A DNA stretch of 47,427 nucleotides from Stentor coeruleus (lineage: Eukaryota > Ciliophora > Heterotrichea > Heterotrichida > Stentoridae). The translations under genes were made by a program, and so were the position numbers. Shown here piece after piece: positions 38,958 to 47,427 of the stretch (position 1 is its first letter; the number at the start of each line of letters is the position of its first letter). Under the pieces are notes generated by a model. That model saw only the letters and a list, made by a program, of their open reading frames with translations, ran no database searches and had not been told where the DNA came from. The stretch spans positions 1 to 47,427 of the forward strand of contig MPUH01000531.1 in the NCBI GenBank assembly GCA_001970955.1, given 5' to 3'.

Positions 38958-39198
38958 AGTAATAAAATTAATAATTGCCTTGTGATTGCGAAAGATTGTT
39001 TTTTATATGAGAGAATTTTATTAAGTTTTAATATAACAGAATCTTATAATATTGTATTTTCTTGTAAATATAAAATTATATCATACATTAATGCATATTC
39101 AAATAATAAAGCAACTGATTATAAGCTCAAATATTTATATATCAGCTTTAATAATATATTCAGAAAACTTTGTATTTTATGGTGTTGAAAAATATAAA

Positions 39199-40471
39199 AT
39201 GAATTCTGACGTAGTGAAAATCAAATTAGTTTTTTTGGGTCCTGAAGATTCTGGAAAAACTTCAATTATCAATAGGAATTTATATCAGAGTTTCACTGAA
39301 GATTACAATAAAACCATAGGTATCGATTTTGTTTGTAAAACAACACATTTGGGCAATTTAACAATAAGAGCCCAATGTTGGGATTCTTCAGGTCAAGAGA
39401 GATTCATGTCTTTATTACCTTCATATACAAGACAGTCAAATGGTATCATTATAGTTTTTGATAGCTCAAAAAGGGAAAGCTTCGAAAAAGCTAAGCAGAA
39501 TTATGGTGATAGTGTGAATATAGAAGGTGCGAAAGTATTTATCATGGCAAATAAAATCGATCTAAATAATATTCAAGTAGAAGCTGAAGAAGTAGAGAGT
39601 TTTTTTAAAGGAAAAGTTTATTACGTCAGTGCCAAAACTGGAGAAGGAGTAGAATCAGCATATTTAGACATTTTAAAATCATGCACAAGTAATGAAGAAA
39701 ATAAGACTGAAAACCAAGAAATACATTTGAAATCTAATGAAGAATCTAATCCTTCAACAACAAAAGACTTAAATACTACTGAAGCCCCAAGTATCTCCTT
39801 AAATCAAGATGATCAAATTCTTACAACAACTTCAGATCCAGTTGAAACTCAACAAATAAAGCCATCAGAAGAAGAAGAAGCAAAAACTGAAGAAAAAACA
39901 GAATCTTCAAATTGTAAATACAAAGTTGTATTTTTAGGTGGTGAAAGATCAGGGAAAACTTCTTTAATAACGAAAAAAGTCTTTGATAGTTTTACTGATG
40001 AAGTCTACCAGCCTACTATTGGAGCAGATTTTCTTAGCAAAAGTATGAATGTATGCGATAAAGAGATTATATTACAACTGTGGGATATTTCAGGAAGTAG
40101 TAGATTTAAATCTTTGCAAAAATGCTATGTTAGACAATTATCTGCAATGATACTTGTTTTTGACTGTACAAGCAGGGATAGCTATGAACAGGCTAAAATT
40201 TTATATGAAGAGTTAAAACCTGAAACTCCAAAAGATGCTTTATTTTATGTATTCGGGACAAAAATCGACCTTAATGATATTCAAGTGCATTTCGATGAAG
40301 TAAAAAATTATTTCGGCTGGCCAGTTTATTATGTTAGTTCAAAGACTGGAGAAGGAATAAATGCAGCTTTTATGGAAATTTGCAATGGTTTAATANTATG
40401 TTAGTTCAAAGACTGGAGAAGGAATAAATGCAGCTTTTATGGAAATTTGCAATGGTTTAATAGGAAGTTAA
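39199..40471 (+). CDS. Tandem Rab-type GTPase (two G domains in one chain), interrupted by an assembly join
   Basis: Starts at the ATG at 39199. Two Rab/Ras-like G domains are separated by a ~65-residue acidic, Thr-rich linker. Domain 1: GPEDSGKTS, TIGIDF, WDSSGQERF, NKID, SAK. Domain 2: GGERSGKTS, TIGADF, WDISGSSRF, TKID, SSK. Domain 2 has Ser for the catalytic Gln and Thr for Asn of NKxD, so hydrolysis and guanine recognition may be altered. Near the end, 66 bp are duplicated around an N at 40396; collapsing the two copies gives a clean C-terminus ending NGLIGS and stop at 40469-40471. No prenylated cysteine is present, unlike ordinary Rabs. The domain identity is sure; exact Rab subtype is not assigned. 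Confidence 0.85.
40330..40462. repeat. 66-bp duplication flanking a single N, probable assembly artefact
   Basis: 40330-40395 and 40397-40462 are identical and separated by one ambiguous base. This lies inside the second GTPase domain and breaks its frame as written. Unmerged overlapping contig ends are the simplest explanation. Confidence 0.9.
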
Positions 40472-40736
40472 TAGATTATAAGCTTTCTTTAGCTATTTGT
40501 TAAACTAATACATATCCCGCATTTAAAAGATACTCATATGATTTATTTATACCATTTTCAGACAAAAGTATATCTTTAATATATTAATTGAATTTACAAA
40601 AAATTATAAACAAAAATTTCAGTATTTAAAGTGAAACTTAATAAAAACATTAAAATATCCATTAATCAATTTATCACATCTCCAAATCTAAAAAATTCCC
40701 ATCAAATCCTCAATATTTTATTAAAATTATACAATA

Positions 40737-41465
40737 ATGGCTTTATCTGGTCTAAAAAGTAATTTAGAAGACTCTGATAGTGACTCAGAGCCAGAGTTTT
40801 TACAATACAAAGTAGTAATACTAGGCGATGGGACAGTAGGTAAAACAAGTCTTTGCATGTCTTTAAACGAAGCTCAATTCCAACCAAAATACAAACAAAC
40901 CATCGGCTTAGATTTCTTTGTCAAGCGTATCGAGCTTCCAAACAGTATCCACGTAGCTTTACAAATCTGGGATATCGGTGGTCAAAGTATAGGTTCAAAA
41001 ATGCTTAATACTTACATTTATGGGGCAAAAGCTATAGTTTTTATATACGACATTACCAATTATCAAAGCTTTGTGAATATAGAAGAATGGCTTCAAGTCG
41101 TTAAAACAACTTATTCATCAAGTGAAATGCCTTATTTAGCTATTATTGGCAATAAAACTGATCTTTTTCATATGCAAGCTGTAAAACTAGATAAACATAA
41201 TACTTTTGCTGAACAATATTCTATGTATTCTTATTTGGTAAGTGCTAAAACTGGTGATCAGGTTTTTACATCTTTTTATAGAATAGCTGCTGATTTGAGT
41301 GGTGTGATTTTGACAAGTAATGATATTGAGTCTTCGCAAAAAGTTATTAAAGCAGAAATCGTCACTTATGCTAATGAAGTAAAACCACCTTTGCAAAAAC
41401 CTAGTCCTGTATTGGTTGTTGAGGAAAAAACTGTGAAGAAAAAGAAAAAGTGTAGTATTTTTTAG
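40737..41465 (+). CDS. RAB28: Rab28 small GTPase
   Basis: 242 residues. G-domain motifs: GDGTVGKTS (P-loop), YKQTIGLDFF (switch I, a Rab28 hallmark), LQIWDIGGQSIGSKML (switch II, WDIGGQ-x-IG-x-KML is diagnostic), YIYGAKAIVFIYDITNYQSF, GNKTDL, VSAKTGD. The C-terminus is Lys-rich and ends CSIF, a CAAX box, as in Rab28 rather than the double-cysteine end of other Rabs. Rab28 is a ciliary GTPase that travels with intraflagellar transport and the BBSome, fitting a heavily ciliated cell. The acidic Ser/Asp start (SDSDSEPE) is also usual for Rab28. It follows the tandem GTPase gene by 265 bp on the same strand. Confidence 0.95.
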   Translation: MALSGLKSNLEDSDSDSEPEFLQYKVVILGDGTVGKTSLCMSLNEAQFQPKYKQTIGLDFFVKRIELPNSIHVALQIWDIGGQSIGSKMLNTYIYGAKAIVFIYDITNYQSFVNIEEWLQVVKTTYSSSEMPYLAIIGNKTDLFHMQAVKLDKHNTFAEQYSMYSYLVSAKTGDQVFTSFYRIAADLSGVILTSNDIESSQKVIKAEIVTYANEVKPPLQKPSPVLVVEEKTVKKKKKCSIF

Positions 41466-42111
41466 AGTAAAAATAAGACTTGGGATTTTATGATTTAGAT
41501 TAAGTTTTGGGTTTTTGATTGGTTAGATTTTATTTTTTGTGTTTGGTTTATAAAAATTTTTTTCTTTTAGGTTTTGTGGTTTTGGTAGAGTTAGCAAAAT
41601 CATGAGTTAGTTTAATAGTTAGGAAAATTATCTGTGAAGTTATTGGTGGCAGTGATAAAAATTACTGTTGAAATTTAAACTTATTTGTTGTGTATCAAAT
41701 TCTGATCAAGTCTAAATTAATCTTGGCAATTTTATTGAAAATAAAAAAAATCTCTCTGATATTAATTTTATGTTTAGCACCTAAATCTAATAAAGCCTTA
41801 CAACAATTTACTCTTTCCTGTTTTTTATTCAAAGGCTGCATTTTCAAACTTTTTACATCAAAATATGCTAATTTCTATATGAAAAGTATTTTAACTAAAC
41901 AACAACTAAGATTAAAAATCATGCTTATTCAGCTAATTTATCAAAACTACACACAAAAAATCTTCCTCAACAAAAAAACTCTTAAACATCAATGAAAAAA
42001 CTATTGAAAAAGTGATGCTTAAAAACTAATAATAATACATTATCAAAAATATCCTAGAAAACCTAGTATTTCAAGCATAAAACATAATTATTAAAGAAAA
42101 ATAAGGATAAA
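41466..42111. other. Convergent spacer with a possible ankyrin remnant
   Basis: Left part is C-poor and G/T-rich. The stretch 41695-41989 may be a minus-strand pseudogene (listed separately). No intact gene. Confidence 0.45.
41695..41989 (-). pseudogene. Possible decayed ankyrin-repeat gene
   Basis: On the minus strand one frame starts MFKSFFVEEDFLCV and soon hits stops. Further on it reads KLAYFDVKSLKMQPLNKKQE and CCKALLDLGAKHKINIREIF, ending NLDLIRI at TGA 41695-41697. The piece KALLDLGAKHKIN has the look of an ankyrin repeat. Several stops between the two parts cannot be removed by GTAA...TAG introns of 15-16 nt. A plus-strand frame over the same DNA starts with GTG and has poor composition. 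Read as a decayed fragment, perhaps related to ankyrin genes such as that at 37509. Confidence 0.3.
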
Positions 42112-42675
42112 TTACATTAAATTCTCAATCTGCAAGACCTTTAACTCGGTAAAGAGTTTGTAAGTTAAAGCAAGTGTTCGGTAAATTATCATTGGCAAAA
42201 CCGCAGCAACTACTGAAATAGGAAATAGTTTCGCTGCTATTCCAATATACAACTTAACCGCGCCGACGATCTTCCTTGAAATCAGATCATTTTTATGCGA
42301 GTGGATTGTTTGGTCATAAATAAACAAAAAAAGATGACGTAGCAAGCTATTGAACTTATAAGCTAAGAATACAATAATAGGGATATTCAAAAGTACTCCG
42401 TACGCAATATTTGAATTCCCGATTTTTTTAAAGATCTGCAAGGGTTTTAAATACTTTGCATTTGCTTTGAATTCATAATTACATAACTCGCAATGTAATC
42501 CTGTGTTTTTTGTCTGATTTTCCTTTCTAAGTAACATTGTATATTCAAATGGGTACTTTTCTTTAAGCCATCTTGTTAAACAGCTCTGATGTATGTGCTT
42601 TATAGTCCCATTACAGCGACATGGGGTAACTAATGCACCTTTTTCGCTATTAAAACAGATCCTGCATTCTGACAT
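42112..42675 (-). CDS. MARCH-type RING-CH membrane E3 ubiquitin ligase
   Basis: 187 residues. The N-terminal RING-CH (RINGv) zinc finger covers about residues 4-67: CRIC, TPCRCNGTIKHIHQSCLTRW, CELCNYEF, with the His in the fourth ligand position that defines the class and the conserved Trp after the fifth ligand pair. Two hydrophobic stretches follow (YGVLLNIPIIVFLAYKF and IAAKLFPISVVAAVLPMIIY), so the protein is membrane-embedded with the RING facing the cytoplasm, as in MARCH proteins that ubiquitinate membrane cargo. It is short for the family but complete. ATG at 42673-42675. Confidence 0.92.
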   Translation of the reverse strand: MSECRICFNSEKGALVTPCRCNGTIKHIHQSCLTRWLKEKYPFEYTMLLRKENQTKNTGLHCELCNYEFKANAKYLKPLQIFKKIGNSNIAYGVLLNIPIIVFLAYKFNSLLRHLFLFIYDQTIHSHKNDLISRKIVGAVKLYIGIAAKLFPISVVAAVLPMIIYRTLALTYKLFTELKVLQIENLM

Positions 42676-44000
42676 ATTAGTTTATCCATAAGATTTCCAT
42701 CATATTCCCCCACAAAAAAAATTCTTTATCAGTTTCTTATGAGAACACCTGAAATTGTTTATAATAAAAGGATTTTTTTTGTGGACTTTTTAGAGAATCA
42801 CTATGAGGGGAGAACAAAGTTATGATGAGGGGTTTTTTAATATAATTTGAAAGGATAGGATAATATTTTAAGGGTTTTTTTTAAGTTTAGGATTAAATGT
42901 GTATGGAAATGATTTAGATTAAAAAATTAGAGTGGTTTAGGATTTTAGGGTATTTGGACTTGAGGATATAGCTTTTGAAGAGCTTATTTTGAATGGGAGT
43001 TTTAGATAAAGAAAGTTTTGTTGGATGATTATGATTTTTTGACGGATTTGAAAGGGAATGAGATAAGAAGAATTAGATTATAAGTTTTTGGATGATGTGA
43101 TGAAAAGAATGGAATATTAAGAAAAATTATTATGTAATTTGAATGTATATACAAAGTTTCAAGTGGAGTGTTTTAGTAAATAGTTGATTATGTTGTAGGA
43201 TTTTAATAGGGTAAAGGGATTAGTTAGAAACTTTATAATACTAGTTAATAGAGATTTATGATGTTTTACTTTAAATACTTTATGATTTAGAGTTTTATAG
43301 TTTATGTTTATCAAATTAATGGTTTTTCAGATAATTTATGGTAATTTTAAACTAAAATGCTGGATTAATCATGTAAAAGATTAGAAATAGTCAAAAAATC
43401 CTCAATTATTCTTGTAGATATGAAATTGGGCCTATTTAATTCAATACACTCTTAGTGGCTTAAATACCCATAAGATTTTATAGCTTTCCAGTTGTTTATA
43501 GATTCATTTATGCTAGAAACCTATACATAATTGATATTTGAAAATTATTAAGCGTCAATTATTTCTCTGATTATAATTATTGAAAATAATACTTAAAGTC
43601 ATTCACTTTTTATAGTTATAAATAAAAATTTCAAAAAAAATATAAAAATCAGTAAGATTATACATTCTTTATCATAAAATCTTGATCTATATCTCTTGAT
43701 AAATACCCTTAGTCATATTCCCCCTTTGAATCTAAAGGGTAATTTCAATAAATATACAAAAAATCACAATGCTTTACCATAATTAATCTATAACCATAAT
43801 ATCATGCCAAATCATCCATACTTCTCTTCACATTTCTCCCATTTAAAATCATTAACTAATCATTATAGCATATTTTCTATATGACTCTCATTTTTTTTTA
43901 CTACTTACCTAAAAAACTATAAAATCCAAACTAACTAATTTTTTTAATACATATATTTATATCTTACTATATAAAGATTTTAGATATGCAGATTTGTAAG
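42676..44000. other. Long spacer with skew reversal, no gene
   Basis: 1325 bp. Bases 42841-42900 have 12 G and no C; bases 43801-43860 have 17 C and 1 G. No acceptable ORF or RNA gene seen on either strand. Confidence 0.55.
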
Positions 44001-44723
44001 TTAAAGCATTCGTTTTCGTAACCCTGGGCTTTTACGCATGTCATTTTGTCCTTCTATACCTCTATTAACTAAAGAACTTTGTCTATGCTTAGCAGCTGAA
44101 GTAGCAGGCCTAGCCTCAAATTCATCATTAAAAATCGGGATATCCTCTTGTTGCTTAAATCCTTCATCAGCATTTTCATGTAAAGCAGCATCTAACCCTT
44201 GACCGAATTGTGGTCTAAATACAATTTTCCTATGTTTGATTTCATTTTGGACTGCATCTTTCATTTGCGATTTGTTGAGTTTTGGAAACACAGTCTTCCG
44301 CTGCTGGACTATAAAATTTGGTATATCCCAGGTTTTTGCTAGGTCATTGTATGTGGATTTTTGTTTAATTTTCATTAGTTCGTTTATATCAAGGAAGCGA
44401 GATACTATATTATTTAAAAACTCTATTTCCTTTGCATTTGAGTCTAAAACATTGAGTAGCTGATTTTTTTCTTCAGTAAGTTCTTTTAATTTAATAGTAT
44501 AGTGATCGGCACTTACAATGGATGAAGCTAGATCTGCAAAGTCTCTGATTTGTGGGGTATGGGAGTTACTGCTCATGCTTGAAATGTTATTATAGTCGGT
44601 TTCTTTATTTGATTCAACTCGGCTGCAACAAATTATTGAGTTTTTTCTGTTTTTAAGGACTTTCCTAGATCTTATTCTTTTCTTTCCATCCTTGTCTTCT
44701 AACTTATCTTGAAAACTAAACAT
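44001..44723 (-). CDS. Unrecognised protein with short coiled coil
   Basis: 240 residues. Basic start (MFSFQDKLEDKDGKKRIRSR), a Ser/Asn-rich stretch, a probable coiled coil at about residues 70-120 (TIKLKELTEEKNQLLNVLDS), then polar sequence with TYNDLAKTWDIPNFIVQQRK and FRPQFGQGLDAALHENADEG, and a basic tail SPGLRKRML. No domain or family recognised. It is flanked by long spacers on both sides and has good amino acid composition, so it is accepted as a real gene. A cytoskeleton-associated protein is possible from the coiled coil, but there is no direct evidence. Confidence 0.65.
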   Translation of the reverse strand: MFSFQDKLEDKDGKKRIRSRKVLKNRKNSIICCSRVESNKETDYNNISSMSSNSHTPQIRDFADLASSIVSADHYTIKLKELTEEKNQLLNVLDSNAKEIEFLNNIVSRFLDINELMKIKQKSTYNDLAKTWDIPNFIVQQRKTVFPKLNKSQMKDAVQNEIKHRKIVFRPQFGQGLDAALHENADEGFKQQEDIPIFNDEFEARPATSAAKHRQSSLVNRGIEGQNDMRKSPGLRKRML

Positions 44724-45721
44724 CTTTAGATTTGACTAAAATTATGAATGGCACAACTATATATAACCATAGAGATTATGTGTCATGATAAATGTATTTA
44801 TGTTAGGATTCAGAAAGCCTAAAATCTTAATGGAAAAGTATCTGAGAAGTTTATATAGGTTTAATATATGAATTAAGTATAAAAAGTAGATATGATATGC
44901 GAGAAAAATATTGTCAAGGTTTGTAAATGTTCTTATAAAATATTATGTGAAAATCAATAAGCTTTGTAAACTTTAAAAATGCAAAGTTTAGATTTAAAAT
45001 TGTTCTTCACAAATTATACTTTTAGAGAATTGAATAATATAAAAATGATAAGCTTATAGATTAAATAATTTACAATTAGTAGCATAATCAACTATAGTAT
45101 TAGAGAAAATATTAGGTCAATATTCGGATCTGAATCAATCTTATGGTTAAGCAATCTGATAAATTATAGTAAATACATTAAACATAAAAATGATTACCCG
45201 TTTTAGCATATGTTTTTTCTTTAAAATACCCGAATCCATTTATAAACTTTATTCTAAATCATCATAAACTCTATCTAATTCATCCAATCCACTCAAATCA
45301 TCAATTTTCCAGAACAAAAAAGTTTTTCACAACCTTATTAATATTTTATTATCAACAGAAATAAAGCATAATATTAATTCACCTTTTCTCTAAATTCCAC
45401 ACAAAAATCTTCAAAAATTCTTATATTATTACTTTTTTTCCTTTATAATACTCAATATTAAAACAAATACAATAATATACCTACTAATATATTTTCCTCA
45501 TAAACCTCATTCTTTTATCACACTCCTAACCATAAACAAAAAAAAAACCTGCTAAAATCTTATAATCCAAAAAACCCAAAAAAAAAAAAAATTTTCTCTA
45601 CCATCATCTACAAAAAATTCCATCAGCCCATATTACATTTTTATCTAAAAACATAAACTATTCTAAATTTTTATACTCAGTCCTCAGAATTTTCCAAGAA
45701 AGTATTTATAAATCTATTACT
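44724..45721. other. Spacer, nothing recognised
   Basis: 998 bp, G-leaning on the left and C-rich on the right with A-runs near 45580-45590. No gene or repeat seen. Confidence 0.5.
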
Positions 45722-46246
45722 TTACTTTTTATCTCCTAAAAGAGCTTCTGCTTGGACTTTTGATACGAATCTGCCTTTAACCCTTACTCTCTGATCTGCA
45801 ACCTTTTTCCTACACATATAAGAAATTTTTTTCTTAAAGTTCCTATGTTTCCTTTTTTCTAGGAATTTTTGAACTTTAATCCTTCTTTCTTCAATTGATA
45901 TTGTCCCGATTTTGTTGTTTGGGTTGATAAAACTTGGCTTTGTCATTGCCCTTGGGGTCTGTTGTTCATCACCTTCAACTTGTGGCATTGCAGGGTCAAA
46001 TGGTATTGGCATCCACTGTTTAACTTCTTCTTGTAGGTTTTGAAAAGCCTGGTCAAACATTTGCATAAAATTTGTTGTGTCCATGCCTTCAAAATCAGTT
46101 AACATAGGAAAAGTTTGAAAGTCTCTTGGAAATAATTCTGTGTTGTAGTTTTCAAAGCCTGGGACGAGAAAATTAGGCAGCTCGTTTGGCAAGAATGCCG
46201 GTTCGTAGCCTTCAAAACCTTCTTGTATGTAATTGTTATTAAACAT
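45722..46246 (-). CDS. CCT-motif protein, probable transcriptional regulator
   Basis: 174 residues. The first ~95 residues are acidic and aromatic, with repeated Gly-Phe-Glu-x-Tyr/Phe-Glu/Leu-Pro patterns (EGFEGYEPAFLPNELPNFLV), resembling an activation region. Residues ~115-160 form a CCT motif: RRIKVQKFLEKRKHRNFKKK then ISYMCRKKVADQRVRVKGRF and VSK. This matches the REAxxLRYxEKRKxRxFxKxI...RKxxAxxRxRxKGRFV pattern of CONSTANS, CO-like and TOC1 proteins, which bind DNA or NF-Y subunits. The B-box and response-regulator domains of plant CCT proteins are absent. Nuclear location is likely from the Lys/Arg-rich motif. ATG at 46244-46246. Confidence 0.88.
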   Translation of the reverse strand: MFNNNYIQEGFEGYEPAFLPNELPNFLVPGFENYNTELFPRDFQTFPMLTDFEGMDTTNFMQMFDQAFQNLQEEVKQWMPIPFDPAMPQVEGDEQQTPRAMTKPSFINPNNKIGTISIEERRIKVQKFLEKRKHRNFKKKISYMCRKKVADQRVRVKGRFVSKVQAEALLGDKK

Positions 46247-47124
46247 TATAGAGAGTTATTTTAGCTGAAACTACACTGGCAAAAATCTATAGGAAGTTTA
46301 TGAAGATGGAAAGTTAGGTTTGTTTTTGCTTTACTAAATGTTGTATATAAGGTTTTGTATAGGATTTTCATATAGATTTATTAATGAAACTTTAGTGTTG
46401 TCAGATATTAGGAGAAAAAAGAAGATGTAGATTTGGAGAAAGTAAAGAGGATGATTAAGATAAGGAGAGCTTATGTTGAAATAAGAGAGACTGGGTTTTT
46501 TAATTTTAGATTTTATTAGAAGTGCTAGGATTGATGATTTCATGTGTTAAAGAGATTAGAATATGAGAAACAATTTGGTCGAGGAGTTGATCATGTTTCA
46601 TATATAAAAGACTTATTAAATATTCCTCTCAGTTTTTGTAAGCTCTATGCCTATTCAAAAGTTTTCTATACTTAAACGTGTCTTTAAAATACTACAAAAA
46701 CTATATGGAATTCTTATATAAAACTAATCTTTATTATATTAATTATGCAAATCCTAAAAGTTTATTACTACCAGGACGAATTTTCACAAGTCAAAAATCC
46801 CGCTTCCAGTTTGGCTTAAAAATTACTTAAAAGCTCATTGCCATTCTATTATCCACTCCTAAACCCAATTCCCTCAGACTAACTAATTTTTTTCAAACAC
46901 TTATTTTATCCCAAAACATCAAATATCTTAAATTATTTCATATAAAAAACCCATTCTTTCCCATACTTCCTTCCACTTTTTACTATACAAAATCTCTATC
47001 AAGGCCCTTTAAAAAATCTTTATATAATCCAATTCACCACATCCTAATCTTAACATAAATTTCTATCAAAAAAGCCTTTCAAAAATTAACTTCAGCCGAG
47101 TCGCCATTGCAATTTTAACCACAA
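46247..47124. other. Divergent spacer with skew reversal
   Basis: 878 bp. G-rich and C-poor to about 46600, then C-rich and G-poor to the RACK1 start. A minus-strand frame at 46334-46543 is judged a by-product of this skew. Confidence 0.5.
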
Positions 47125-47427
47125 ATGAACCAAAACCAAGGTGAAAACTTACAACATGTAGGAGATCTTAAAGGCCATGGAGGCTGGGTTACTGCTATGG
47201 TGACTGGTAATTCCGACCACCCTGACCTTTTAGTATCAGTATCTCGTGATCGTTCACTACTCATCTGGAAAATGTCGACCACAGTAGACCAAGGCGAAAT
47301 CTCAAGCGTCAAAGGCACAACATACCGAAGACTCACTGGGCACTCGCACTTCATATCTGATGTAGTCTTATCATCTGACAACAACTTCGCCTTGACAAGT
47401 TCATGGGACACAACAATGAGACTTTGG
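47125..47427 (+). CDS. RACK1: RACK1 WD40 scaffold protein, 3' truncated by window edge
   Basis: 101 codons are visible, open to the window end. Starts MNQNQGENLQHVGDLKGHGG; WD repeat 1 reads GGWVTAMVT..LLVSVSRDRSLLIWKM and repeat 2 starts TYRRLTGHSHFISDVVLSSD then FALTSSWDTTMRLW. The pattern GHSHFxSDVVxSSD-x-x-FAL-x-S-x-WD is highly specific for RACK1 (Gbeta-like), a seven-blade propeller that sits on the 40S ribosomal subunit and docks signalling kinases. About a third of the usual ~315 residues is present. Codon choice is more GC-rich than in neighbouring genes, as expected of a highly expressed gene. The frame was found by reading to the edge because no stop lies inside the window. Confidence 0.96.
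   Translation, partial: MNQNQGENLQHVGDLKGHGGWVTAMVTGNSDHPDLLVSVSRDRSLLIWKMSTTVDQGEISSVKGTTYRRLTGHSHFISDVVLSSDNNFALTSSWDTTMRLW

Noticed and set aside
38982-39188. 68-codon frame upstream of the tandem GTPase, and the 49-codon extension of that gene
   Set aside because: Composition is that of spacer DNA; the ATG at 39199 directly precedes the G domain.
46334-46543. 69-codon minus-strand frame
   Set aside because: The region is part of the skewed C-poor 5' flank; the frame is Ile/Leu/Ser/Asn-rich without any motif.
47115-47411. 98-codon minus-strand frame at the right edge
   Set aside because: It is antisense to RACK1, whose plus-strand protein is unmistakable.
1-47427. tRNA, rRNA, spliceosomal snRNA, telomere repeats, CRISPR arrays, viral or intact transposon genes
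   Set aside because: Looked for by eye (T-loop strings, U6/U2 core strings, C/A-rich telomeric runs, transposase motifs) and none found; a covariance-model search would be decisive for RNA genes.

Overview
The window looks like macronuclear DNA of a heterotrich ciliate, most likely Stentor or a close relative. Three things point there. The DNA is very AT-rich and gene-dense. All three standard stop codons end genes, and no internal TGA is needed to keep a conserved domain open, which argues against Blepharisma or oligohymenophorean codes. Nine introns could be read, eight of 15 nt and one of 16 nt; all begin GTAA and end TAG. Taking them out restores conserved proteins (U2A', a BET-type bromodomain protein, a family of seven-helix proteins, and the true C-terminus of a PKG-like pseudokinase). 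The organism name is an inference; the intron structure is read directly.

Layout. 1-2.3 kb: the 3' part of an Aurora-like kinase converges on, and overlaps by 11 bp, a U2A' spliceosome gene with three mini-introns. 2.4-8.3 kb: three tandem divergent kinases with DFS in place of DFG. 8.9-12.5 kb: CDC14 phosphatase, a small cysteine-rich membrane protein, and a membrane protein with 40 consecutive X-Asp-Asp tripeptides. 13.7-16.2 kb: a PKG-like protein whose kinase domain has lost its catalytic residues. 16.5-20.2 kb: an RBR ubiquitin ligase and a small prenylated coiled-coil protein. 20.7-27.8 kb: three paralogous seven-helix proteins around an intact four-cNBD cGMP-dependent-type kinase. 28.6-34.8 kb: a bromodomain-NET protein, a long coiled-coil protein and gamma-tubulin only 27 bp downstream of it. 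35-47 kb: a C2H2 zinc finger protein, an ankyrin-SAM-SAM-CAAX protein, a double Rab-type GTPase interrupted by an assembly join, Rab28, a MARCH-type RING protein, an unrecognised protein, a CCT-motif protein, and the start of RACK1.

Themes. Signalling dominates: at least six kinase-type proteins, a phosphatase, three GTPase domains, two ubiquitin ligases and the RACK1 scaffold. Cytoskeleton and cell-cycle functions (Aurora-like kinase, CDC14, gamma-tubulin, the ciliary GTPase Rab28) are also present. No tRNA, rRNA, CRISPR array or intact transposon was seen. Intergenic DNA has a striking strand asymmetry: the 5' flank of each gene is G-poor and C-rich on its coding strand and the 3' flank is C-poor and G-rich, so the skew flips in the middle of nearly every long spacer. 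Several spacers hold decayed coding remnants.
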